A DNA stretch of 27,434 nucleotides from contig JBARCX010000342.1 of NCBI GenBank assembly GCA_049794535.1, positions 1 to 27,434 of the forward strand, written 5' to 3'. The translations under genes and the position numbers were made by a program. The notes below the pieces were generated by a model. That model saw only the letters and a list, made by a program, of their open reading frames with translations. It made no database searches and was not told the DNA's origin. How positions within the stretch are numbered: position 1 is the stretch's first letter; every line of letters starts with the position of its first letter. Positions 17,212 to 26,492 of this stretch are shown in pieces. The stretch is from JBARCX01 sp049794535. Its GTDB lineage: Bacteria > Pseudomonadota > Gammaproteobacteria > Xanthomonadales > Rhodanobacteraceae.

Positions 17212-19473
17212 TTAGCGTGCCGCCTCGGTCAGAGCCTGTTCGACCAACGACGTTGTCAGCACGGTCGGTAGTTGCGCGCCAGCGCCCCCATTTTTGGGAA
17301 ACACCACGTAGAGCGGTACGCCGGGTGAGTGGTATTGCTGCAGGAACGCGGTGATCGCGGGGTCTTCGTTCGTCCAATCACCTTTCATATAAACCGTGCC
17401 GGTGCGCTTGAGCAGGGCCTGAAACGCATCGGTGTCGAGCACGGTGTGCTCGTTTGCCTTGCAGGTGATGCACCAGTCGGCCGTCATGTCGACAAACACG
17501 GGTGTGCCCGAGGCGCGCAGTTCGGCCAGTTTCGCGGGGCTAAAGGCGACCACGCCGTCTTGCGTGCTGGTAGCCAGGGCCGGCGAGGGGAGGCGGGCGA
17601 GGTAATACAGCGGTGCGATGGTCAGCAGTGCCAGCACCACCACGAGCGCTTGGCTGACTACGCCGCGCGACCGGCTGCGCTCGAACCACCACAGGGTCAT
17701 CGCCAGCAGCACCATGGCCACCAGTGCCAGACCCACCGCATCGGCTCCGCGCTGATGCGCCAATACCCAGATCAGCCACGCCGCTGTGAGGTACATCGGG
17801 AATGCGAGTACCTGTTTCAGCGTTTCCATCCAGCGGCCGGGGCGCGGCAGGAGTCGCGCCAAGGCAGGTACAAAGCCAATCAGCAGGAATGGCAACGCCA
17901 AGCCGATGCCCAATGCGAGGAACACCAGTAGCGCCGAAAGCATCGGTGCCGCAAAGGCATAGGCCAGTGCACTACCCATGAACGGTGCTGTGCATGGGCT
18001 GGCCACCACCACCGCCAGCACGCCGGTGAAGAAATCGCCCGCTGGACCAGAACGATTGGCCAGTGAGCTACCGGTGTTGCCGAGCGATGCACCGAATTGC
18101 ACCACGCCGGACATCGACAGTCCCACGGCAAAGATCACGCATGCCAACACGCTCACCAGCAGCGGCTGTTGCAACTGCGAGCCCCAGCCCAACGCATGAC
18201 CAGCCTCGCGCAACGCCACAATGCCGAGGCCGATCGCCGCGAACGAGCACAGCACGCCGGCGGTATAGGCCAAGGCATGTCGCCGTATGCGTGCTGGGTT
18301 TTCGCCGCTCTCCAGCAGGCCGACGGCTTTGATCGACAGCACCGGTAATACGCACGGCATCAGGTTCAGTACCAGGCCGCCACCGAGTGCGAGTAACAGC
18401 GCAGCGAACAGACTGGTGCCGAGTGGACTGGGAGCGGCGGTGTCTGGTGCGGCCGTATTTGTTGTGCTGGGTGGCAGTTCCGGCGCGGTGGATGTCGCCG
18501 CACCGGTAGCAACGCTGCCGCCGATGAGATCGATAGCGACATCGCGCGTCATCAGCGGATAGCACAGGCCGCCGTCCTGGCAGCCCTGGAAGTTCGCCAA
18601 CAGCTTCAAGTGTTTGTGGTTGCCGAGATCGCCGCTCACCGTTACCGGCAATTCCACCTGGTCGAAATACACCGTGACTTCGCCGAAGTGCGGATCCGGG
18701 TGCGTTACGCCCGCTGGCCATACCGGTTTATCCAGGCTCAGGCCATCGGCGTCTTTCAGGTACAGCGAGGTCTGGTCGCGATACAGGTAATAGCCCTTGG
18801 GCATCGTCCAGCGCAGCAGCAGGTGGTGCGGATCCTGTGCTAAAGCTTCGAAGCGAAATGCCTGGTCGGCTGGGAGCGGAGCGCCACTCGTGCCGTTGTT
18901 CGGTGAGCTGCCCACCTGCTGGAGGGCGGCCCTGAGCGGATTGGTGCCTACAGGCGAATTTGTCGTCGGGGCGCCGTCTGTTGCTCCCATCGCCGCAGTC
19001 GCACCTGCCGGCAATGGCAAATCAAGTTGCTCGGTGTTCGGTGGATAGCAGACCTTGGGCTCGACTTCGTGGCAGCCCTGGTAGCGCACGCTCAAGCGAA
19101 GCCGCGTGGTTCCTGGCGCCAAGGTATAGGGGATGCTGGCATCGATCGAGTGGTGGTAAGTCTCCACGTCGCCGAGATACGGGTCGTGGTGTTTCTCCCC
19201 ATCCGGAAGCTGTGCCGTACCAAGCGTTACGCCATCGCCGCCGGTGAACTTCATGCGGCCACGGTAGAGGTAGTAGTCCTGCGCAATCACCCAGTGCAGT
19301 TTCACCACGCCGGGTGTGGCGGCGTCGGCGCTGAGCTTGTAGGCCTCGGTGACCGGCAGCAGGTCGCTCGTGTCTTGCGCGAAAGCCGGCGACATGGCGA
19401 AGAACAGGCCGAACAGCAGACCAAGCAAGATCGGGAGACGCATGGCCACGCGGCCAGGGTGGATGGAACGCAT
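17212..19473 (-). CDS. dsbD: Thiol:disulfide interchange protein DsbD with duplicated N-terminal domain
   Basis: It carries electrons from cytoplasmic thioredoxin across the inner membrane to periplasmic reductases. The 753 aa (E. coli has 565) hold a signal peptide ending near SPAFAQ, then two DsbD-alpha-like domains. The first, about 36-160, has DYYLYRGRMKF and RYQGCHEVEPKVCYPP. The second, about 190-325, has GYYLYRDQTSLYL and NFQGCQDGGLCYP. Each keeps a Cys pair. An eight-helix transmembrane part carries NLMPCVLPVLSIKA and SPCTAPFMGSALAYA, and a terminal thioredoxin domain has DMTADWCITCK near residue 665. The frame is open up to 19665, but GGAG at 19479-19482 and the signal peptide support ATG 19471-19473. 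It is coupled to the TlpA-like gene. Confidence 0.93.
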   Translation of the reverse strand: MRSIHPGRVAMRLPILLGLLFGLFFAMSPAFAQDTSDLLPVTEAYKLSADAATPGVVKLHWVIAQDYYLYRGRMKFTGGDGVTLGTAQLPDGEKHHDPYLGDVETYHHSIDASIPYTLAPGTTRLRLSVRYQGCHEVEPKVCYPPNTEQLDLPLPAGATAAMGATDGAPTTNSPVGTNPLRAALQQVGSSPNNGTSGAPLPADQAFRFEALAQDPHHLLLRWTMPKGYYLYRDQTSLYLKDADGLSLDKPVWPAGVTHPDPHFGEVTVYFDQVELPVTVSGDLGNHKHLKLLANFQGCQDGGLCYPLMTRDVAIDLIGGSVATGAATSTAPELPPSTTNTAAPDTAAPSPLGTSLFAALLLALGGGLVLNLMPCVLPVLSIKAVGLLESGENPARIRRHALAYTAGVLCSFAAIGLGIVALREAGHALGWGSQLQQPLLVSVLACVIFAVGLSMSGVVQFGASLGNTGSSLANRSGPAGDFFTGVLAVVVASPCTAPFMGSALAYAFAAPMLSALLVFLALGIGLALPFLLIGFVPALARLLPRPGRWMETLKQVLAFPMYLTAAWLIWVLAHQRGADAVGLALVAMVLLAMTLWWFERSRSRGVVSQALVVVLALLTIAPLYYLARLPSPALATSTQDGVVAFSPAKLAELRASGTPVFVDMTADWCITCKANEHTVLDTDAFQALLKRTGTVYMKGDWTNEDPAITAFLQQYHSPGVPLYVVFPKNGGAGAQLPTVLTTSLVEQALTEAAR

Positions 19474-19615
19474 TGCAACTCCAGCATCGGGGATGCCTGG
19501 GATTTGGCTCAGGCGAAAGGGGATTATGGCGCAGCTTTCGATTATGTTTTTTCTGCGGCGACAGCGGGTGCGGGCGCCGCGGCCGTGTGGAAACGGAGCA
19601 CGCCTGTCGTCAGGG

Positions 19616-19939
19616 TTAGTCGTCGCTGCCGGCCCGAACCCAATCCAGGTAGGCGTCATGACCACGTTCCACGGGCACGGCCATTAGCTCCGGCAGCTCG
19701 TAGGGGTGTAGCTCCAGTAGCCGGGATTTGAGTGCCTCGAAGCGTCCGGTCGTGGTCTTGATCAGTAGTAGCTCCTCGCTGTCCGTACAAAGCTTGCCCT
19801 GCCAGCGATAGGAGGAAACCACGCCGGGCAGCCGGTTCACGCAGGCTGCCAGTGCCTCGCTGACCAGGGTTTCGGCCAGTTTTTGAGCGCTGTCAGCATC
19901 GGGGCAGGTGCAATAGCAGAGCAGGATGGGGTCGGGCAT
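19616..19939 (-). CDS. cutA: Divalent-cation tolerance protein CutA
   Basis: The 107-aa cytoplasmic protein forms trimers with a ferredoxin-like fold and is linked to copper and other divalent-cation tolerance; its exact role is unsettled. It shows the family's core: LLCYCTCPDADSAQKLAETL, AACVNRLPGVVSSYRWQGKL, EELLLIKTTTGRFEALKSRL and HPYELPELMAVPVERGHDAYL. The length is typical. The ATG has only a weak Shine-Dalgarno. It stands 142 bases before dsbD on the same strand, as often seen in gammaproteobacteria, and is divergent from groES. Confidence 0.96.
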   Translation of the reverse strand: MPDPILLCYCTCPDADSAQKLAETLVSEALAACVNRLPGVVSSYRWQGKLCTDSEELLLIKTTTGRFEALKSRLLELHPYELPELMAVPVERGHDAYLDWVRAGSDD

Positions 19940-20074
19940 GGCAGGCAGTCATCGGCAGGGATGATCGGGCAGCCTAGCAGCGCACGGTTCTTGATCACCC
20001 GGCCTTTGGGTCCGGGCCTTGAAAGCCCAGGGCGCTGCCCCATCTCAGCTTCAGGCCAGCGGATCGGCACCCCC

Positions 20075-20102
20075 TTGCAGGGGCGTTCTGCGTCGTTAGA
20101 AT
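20075..20102 (+). promoter_or_regulatory. Sigma-70-type promoter of groESL
   Basis: TTGCAG (20075-20080) and TAGAAT (20097-20102) are spaced by 16 bases. The -10 matches consensus in five of six positions, and the -35 keeps TTG. The expected start, near 20109, falls inside the CIRCE operator, so repressor binding would block initiation. I see no clear sigma-32 consensus here. Confidence 0.6.
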
Positions 20103-20128
20103 TAGCACTCGTTTACCCCGAGTGCTAG
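20102..20128 (+). promoter_or_regulatory. CIRCE operator (HrcA binding site) of groESL
   Basis: TTAGCACTC (20102-20110), nine bases, then GAGTGCTAG (20120-20128). This matches the CIRCE consensus TTAGCACTC-N9-GAGTGCTAA except for the final base. HrcA binds this site and needs GroEL to stay active, giving feedback control of chaperonin synthesis. It overlaps the predicted transcription start and lies 63 bases before the groES start codon. Confidence 0.93.
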
Positions 20129-20191
20129 CAAGACGCCGGTCCGGGGCACACACCTCTTTTGTTCAACCTCAATCCATAACTGGAGCCATCC

Positions 20192-20485
20192 ATGAGCAAG
20201 CTGCGTCCGCTGCACGATCGCGTCATCGTCAAGCGTCTCGAAGAAGAGCGCGTTTCCGCTGGCGGCATCGTCATTCCCGATAGCGCCACCGAAAAGCCGA
20301 CCCGCGGCAAGGTTGTCGCCGCCGGCACCGGTCTGATCATGACCGACGGCAAGGTGCGCCCGATGTCGCTGAAGGAAGGCGACACCGTGCTGTTCGGCAA
20401 GTATGCCGGCCAGGAAATCAAGATCGACGGCGAAGAGCTGGTCTTCCTGAAGGAAGACGACATTGTGGCTGTGATCGAAGGCTAA
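20192..20485 (+). CDS. groES: Co-chaperonin GroES
   Basis: This 97-aa protein (typical length) forms the heptameric lid of the GroEL folding chamber. It shows MSKLRPLHDRVIVKRLEEER, the mobile loop VSAGGIVIPDSATEKPTRG that contacts GroEL, the roof loop region KVRPMSLKEGDTVLFGKYAG and the C-terminal VFLKEDDIVAVIEG. TGGAG precedes the ATG. It is first in the operon, under the CIRCE-controlled promoter. A 127-base gap separates it from groEL; the gap can fold (GCGACT / AGTCGC arms) and ends with a T-rich, then A-rich, stretch just before the groEL start. Confidence 0.98.
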   Translation: MSKLRPLHDRVIVKRLEEERVSAGGIVIPDSATEKPTRGKVVAAGTGLIMTDGKVRPMSLKEGDTVLFGKYAGQEIKIDGEELVFLKEDDIVAVIEG

Positions 20486-20612
20486 GCACTGAGGGGCCGC
20501 GACTCGCTGAGCGCGATCAAGAGCGCGCACGCCAGTCGCCTTTGGCTCCTTCTTGTACCGCTTTCAGAACGACAGAACCGTACCTATTCAATTTTTTTGA
20601 GGCAAAAAAATC

Positions 20613-22259
<1,647 letters not shown>

Positions 22260-22290
22260 GTCCCGCATCATCGCTGCACGCAATACGGAA

Positions 22291-22318
22291 AACCCCGCGC
22301 AAGCGGGGTTTTTTTTTT
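22291..22318 (+). terminator. Rho-independent terminator of groESL
   Basis: AACCCCGC (22291-22298) pairs with GCGGGGTT (22303-22310) around GCAA and is followed by eight more T. It lies 31 bases after the groEL stop. It is a textbook terminator. Confidence 0.95.
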
Positions 22319-22336
22319 GGCGATGTGCGAATGGGC

Positions 22337-23146
22337 TTACAGCGTTGGAAAGGGTGCCGCGTTAAGCAGCATGATGCGCCGCTCGGTTGCGCTCACTGTC
22401 TTGCCATCTTTGTTACGCAGCACATCGTTGCGCGTTACCTGTAACTCATCGCTGAAAACGATGCCTTTGATGAAGGTGGTGTAGCCCTTCCAGTGCGAGG
22501 CGCCGGGAGTGAGGTCGAACGATTCGGTCTGGCCGTTGTGACTCAGTTGAATCGTGCTTGCATCGCTTTCCGAGAAAAAGCCTTCACCGGTTCCTTCGCG
22601 CATCAGGGTGGCGGTACTCGTTAGTGGATCGACACTGATAACGGTGACTGTCTCCGTACCGTTCTTGCCACCGAGCTCCCATGCTTGCTTCAGGTCGACT
22701 TTCCAATGCATGCCCTCGGTGAGTTGCTTTGGTGCAACGCCCCATAAGGTTGGGTTGTAAACCAGGCCACTACCTTCCAGGTAAGGCTGGCATGCATTTT
22801 TGGCATGGCTATCCACCGGGCAATAGGTGCGACCGCCATCGCGCAATTCCGATGCACCATGTCCTGCTGGCTGCCCGTCATAGCGCCAGTTGGAGCCGAG
22901 TTGCCAGGCATGGGCGTTGGTCGAAAGCAGGGTGTAGTCGGCCGAGCCGCCATTGCGATGGGCGTATTCGTCGTAGCCGTCCGTTTTGATCGAACGCAAG
23001 ATGGAAAACACGTTGCTATAGGTCTGACCCGTGTTGAAGTTTGGCGTCAGATAATCATCGCCTGTGGGTACCTTGGCATGGACGGAACCTGCAGATAACA
23101 GCATCACAGCGATCAGCGGATACGGCTTCACGATGGCGTACTCCAT
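22337..23146 (-). CDS. Secreted protein of unknown function
   Basis: The 269-aa protein has a hydrophobic signal segment (KPYPLIAVMLLSAGSVHA) with cleavage likely near residue 24. The mature part is polar and contains YLTPNFNTGQTYSNVFSILRS, two cysteines (TYCPVD and NACQPYL), WKVDLKQAWELGGKNGTETV, ATLMREGTGEGFFSESDAS and a terminal TERRIMLLNAAPFPTL. I recognise no known domain. The segments after the second cysteine look like a beta-rich domain. The ATG at 23144-23146 has no Shine-Dalgarno. A GTG at 23129-23131, with GGAG nine bases upstream, would give a cleaner signal peptide (MKPYPLIAV) and may be the real start. It is convergent with groEL. The function cannot be inferred from the neighbours. 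Confidence 0.7.
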   Translation of the reverse strand: MEYAIVKPYPLIAVMLLSAGSVHAKVPTGDDYLTPNFNTGQTYSNVFSILRSIKTDGYDEYAHRNGGSADYTLLSTNAHAWQLGSNWRYDGQPAGHGASELRDGGRTYCPVDSHAKNACQPYLEGSGLVYNPTLWGVAPKQLTEGMHWKVDLKQAWELGGKNGTETVTVISVDPLTSTATLMREGTGEGFFSESDASTIQLSHNGQTESFDLTPGASHWKGYTTFIKGIVFSDELQVTRNDVLRNKDGKTVSATERRIMLLNAAPFPTL

Positions 23147-23325
23147 CCGGGGATAGGCAGAGGCACGATGCTAGTCCCGGCATGTAGGGCGGAATATAGG
23201 CTGGTCGTCATGGCTGACTATGGATCGATGCGCGATGAGTGCATCGAAAGCGTGCCATGCAAATTGAAGTCTGAGACACACGTCGATGAGTTGATGTCAC
23301 CGCTTTAATCTTTGGTTTTCATAAA

Positions 23326-23357
23326 ACAAACCCCGGGAGTTACCTCCCGGGGTTTGT
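23326..23357. terminator. Strong terminator after the small Lys/Ala/Thr-rich gene
   Basis: ACAAACCCCGGGAG (23326-23339) and CTCCCGGGGTTTGT (23344-23357) form a perfect 14-bp stem with a 4-base loop. On the minus strand it is followed by TTTATG, giving with the stem's last T a run of four T. It lies 30 bases downstream of the 23388-23690 gene and separates it from the next minus-strand gene. Confidence 0.88.
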
Positions 23358-23387
23358 CATTGGCGTAGCGCTAATGTGCGAAGTGGC

Positions 23388-23690
23388 TTAGTGGCCGCCG
23401 CTCGTTGCGTCAGTGCTGCTGGACGTTTCGCTGGTAGCGGACTTCGCTTTCTCAGTGGCCTTGTGGCCAGCATGCTTTGCCTTGTGAGCGGTATGCGTTG
23501 CTTTCGTGGTGTCGCTGGTCACTTCCTTCGGGGCAGTCGCTGCGGTTCCGGCGGGCTTTTCCACGGTCTTGGACACGTCCTGCGTGGCCGTGCTCGCGGG
23601 CGGCGTGCTGGCGGTGGTGTCCTGTGCGAAGGCGGGAATGGCCAGAGCCGAGGCAGTAACGATGAGGGTAGAAAGCATGATCTTACGCAT
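23388..23690 (-). CDS. Small exported Lys/Ala/Thr-rich protein
   Basis: This 100-aa protein has a typical signal peptide (MRKIMLSTLIVTASALAIPAFAQ, cleavage near 22-23). The mature part of about 78 residues is almost entirely Thr, Ala, Ser, Lys, Pro and His, with a basic stretch KATHTAHKAKHAGHKATEKAKS, and ends DATSGGH. It contains no cysteine and almost no large hydrophobic residues, so it is probably disordered in the periplasm. GGAG lies 9 bases before the ATG, and a strong terminator follows, both supporting a real gene. I do not recognise a family. Similar low-complexity exported proteins are often stress-linked, but nothing here shows that. Confidence 0.7.
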   Translation of the reverse strand: MRKIMLSTLIVTASALAIPAFAQDTTASTPPASTATQDVSKTVEKPAGTAATAPKEVTSDTTKATHTAHKAKHAGHKATEKAKSATSETSSSTDATSGGH

Positions 23691-23987
23691 GGGGTAGATC
23701 TCCGACTGGGGGATGTCGTGACTGAGTGAATCCCGACGGAGACCACGCTAGAGGCTGCTTCCCTACTGCTTGCTGAATTCTCAAAGTGCGCTTAAGCCAG
23801 CGGACATGTCGCTGAATCGCAGGTATTTGCCGGTCTAAATTTTCCGTTAGGCGGTCTTGTATTTCGTGATGTGCGATGCGGCTTAATGCTCCGCGACGGG
23901 TCTGCTCGCTTCCTGTGTCGCGTGCAAGCGGAGTTACTGGCGCGGACCATTGAAGACCATCGGTGACTCTTAGTTATTCATCCATAT

Positions 23988-25019
<1,032 letters not shown>

Positions 25020-25434
25020 GGATATTCCTTATGTGTGGGGTGGGGAACGTCTATTGCCGCGTAGCGAGCGTTATGTCGATGTGAGGGTAGGTGGCGGGTT
25101 TGCCAACCGACGGATGTAACCCTTCCTCGCTCCGCAAAGCCGAGTCCATCCATGGACGCGCGCGGCCGGATCTGTTGGCGTATATGACGGCGTTGTCACT
25201 TGGTTGTGTACGGATGTACTCGCACTCGCTCTTCCTTAGTCCTGCATGCAAGCAGCGTTCAGCGCGGGCCGCACGGGGGTCTTTAACAGGTTTATAGGGG
25301 TGAGTTGCTTTAAGGCGATTAACGAGACCTGCCAAGACACAGTGCTACCGGTGACCTGAATTGACACGAAGGGAAGGATTGCACCAGCATCGAACGTGCA
25401 GGGTCATGGAGATTCACGCAAGGAGTGCGAAGCA
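25020..25434 (+). other. Intergenic region between aldo/keto reductase and accessory segment
   Basis: No convincing gene is visible. A minus-strand frame at 25051-25335 has no ribosome-binding site or recognisable domain. A GTCCAT-CC-ATGGAC palindrome lies at 25144-25157 and a TTGACA at 25361-25366 lacks a good -10 partner. AAGGAG at 25420-25425 serves the virD4 remnant. This stretch probably contains the left boundary of the accessory segment, but I find no tRNA or direct repeat to define it. Confidence 0.4.
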
Positions 25435-25783
25435 ATGAGCACGGGCAAGCTAGTTTTTGCATTGACGTTGTTGCTCAAGGTTTTAGCGGGAGGTGGGTTC
25501 CTCTCCAACTATCTCGTGCTGCTCTTGCTCGGCTTGTGCTACCAGCCGCAGGCCTGGGCCGGCGTGTTGATTCCGCCATTCAAGCGCAAGTCCGAATCAC
25601 TACACGGCGATGCCCGCTTTGTCACATTGGCCGATCTGAAAAACCGGGCTGCTCACGCAGACCCCGCAAGGCATCCTCATCGGCACATACCAAGGCCACT
25701 ACCTGTGGTTGGTTGGCGCGCAGCACGTCATCGTCATCAGCCCCACGCGCAGCGGCAAAACCACCAGTAAGGAGGCGCTATGA
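25435..25783 (+). pseudogene. virD4/traG-type coupling protein, N-terminal fragment, frameshifted
   Basis: The first frame, from ATG 25435 (AAGGAG upstream), reads MSTGKLVFALTLLLKVLAGG, a membrane segment, then FKRKSESLHGDARFVTLADLK, the conserved VirD4 stretch before the ATPase domain. At the A-run near 25640 the reading must shift frame. Frame 2 then continues GLLTQTPQGILIGTYQGHYL, WLVGAQHVIVISPTRSGKT, which is the Walker A motif, and stops at TGA 25781-25783. A full VirD4 is over 550 aa, so nearly the whole ATPase is missing. The second membrane segment of the usual N-terminal hairpin also seems absent. The fragment resembles X-type T4SS VirD4 of Xanthomonas as I remember it. It is a relic that cannot drive secretion. 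Confidence 0.75.
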
Positions 25784-26058
25784 CAGACCCGCAAGGCAAG
25801 CTGGAAGGCGCGGATGCACATCACGGAGAAGGTGCACGCGCCTCGTCGTTGATACCGATGCACAAGCTAGCCACGCCCGATCCGTTATATGACCCGCAGT
25901 TGCTACGGGATGTGGCGATCATCAACGAACGCACTGTGCGCGAACTGGGGCCGATGCCGCCCGGCGGGTTGCCGACGACTCCCAAGCGCAAGCCAAAGTT
26001 ATGGCGACACGATGTGCCATTTGAAAATGTGAATCGAGAGAGCGAAGAGGGTGAAACG
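25780..26058 (+). other. 93-codon open segment fused in frame ahead of the inhibitor gene
   Basis: ATG 25780 has AAGGAGG 5 bases upstream and overlaps the stop of the virD4 fragment as ATGA. It reads MTDPQGKLEG, then SLIPMHKLATPDPLYDPQLL, RDVAIINERTVRELGPMPPG and TPKRKPKLWRHDVPFENV, and runs without a stop into the inhibitor start at 26059. It has no signal peptide, is rich in proline and charge, and looks like a C-terminal tail. It could be the end of VirD4 left after an internal deletion, or a small separate protein. If translated through, it would bury the inhibitor's signal peptide, so I treat it as distinct from that gene. I do not recognise a family. Confidence 0.45.
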
Positions 26059-26472
26059 ATGAAGTTGAGTCACGTGGCGATGGCTGCGGCCTTGGGGGTG
26101 GTGGCAACAGGAACGCTGGTTGCTACCGATCAGCAGGTAACACCGGGATATAGACCATCATTTGAGTTGTGCAGTAGAGCGTCACACGGCGTGACCGTCG
26201 AATTAATGAATTGTGGAAGTGAGGAGTTCGAGTACCAAGGTAAGCGGTTGAATAATGCCTATAAGCGTTTGCATCAAGTTCTTCCATCAACTGCGTGGGA
26301 GTCGCTTCGGAATGAGCAGCGGAAGTGGCTGGTTGGCTTGGGCAAGGCATGCGAAGTTGACGATGACATAAAGGGCGGAACGGCAGAAATGTTGATGGTT
26401 ATGGCGTGCAAGCTGGATAGAACAGTGCAGCGTGCCAACGAGCTTGAGTCGTTGCTCATACGACAAGGCTAA
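26059..26472 (+). CDS. LprI/DUF1311-type periplasmic lysozyme inhibitor, likely X-T4SS immunity protein
   Basis: The 137-aa protein starts with a signal peptide (MKLSHVAMAAALGVVATGTL; no lipobox). The mature domain shows the LprI pattern: FELCSRASHGVTVELMNCGSEEF, then RLNNAYKRLHQVLP, LRNEQRKWLVGLGKAC and VMACKLDRTVQRANELESLL. Four cysteines at 38, 52, 98 and 117 would give two disulfides in the periplasm. GAGGGTGA precedes the ATG, and the frame is open upstream, but the signal peptide fixes this start. The gene ends 20 bases before a peptidoglycan-hydrolase-like gene. LprI proteins block lysozyme-type enzymes, and X-type T4SS effectors are paired with such periplasmic immunity proteins. The role as immunity for the next gene is an inference. 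Confidence 0.8.
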   Translation: MKLSHVAMAAALGVVATGTLVATDQQVTPGYRPSFELCSRASHGVTVELMNCGSEEFEYQGKRLNNAYKRLHQVLPSTAWESLRNEQRKWLVGLGKACEVDDDIKGGTAEMLMVMACKLDRTVQRANELESLLIRQG

Positions 26473-26492
26473 TGAAATGGAGCGTGTGACGT

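Noticed and set aside
19474..19665. 64-residue N-terminal extension of dsbD overlapping cutA
   Set aside because: The signal peptide and the GGAG at 19479-19482 place the start at 19473.
25051..25335. Minus-strand frame of 94 codons upstream of the aldo/keto reductase
   Set aside because: No ribosome-binding site, no domain and an atypical composition; it is treated as intergenic.
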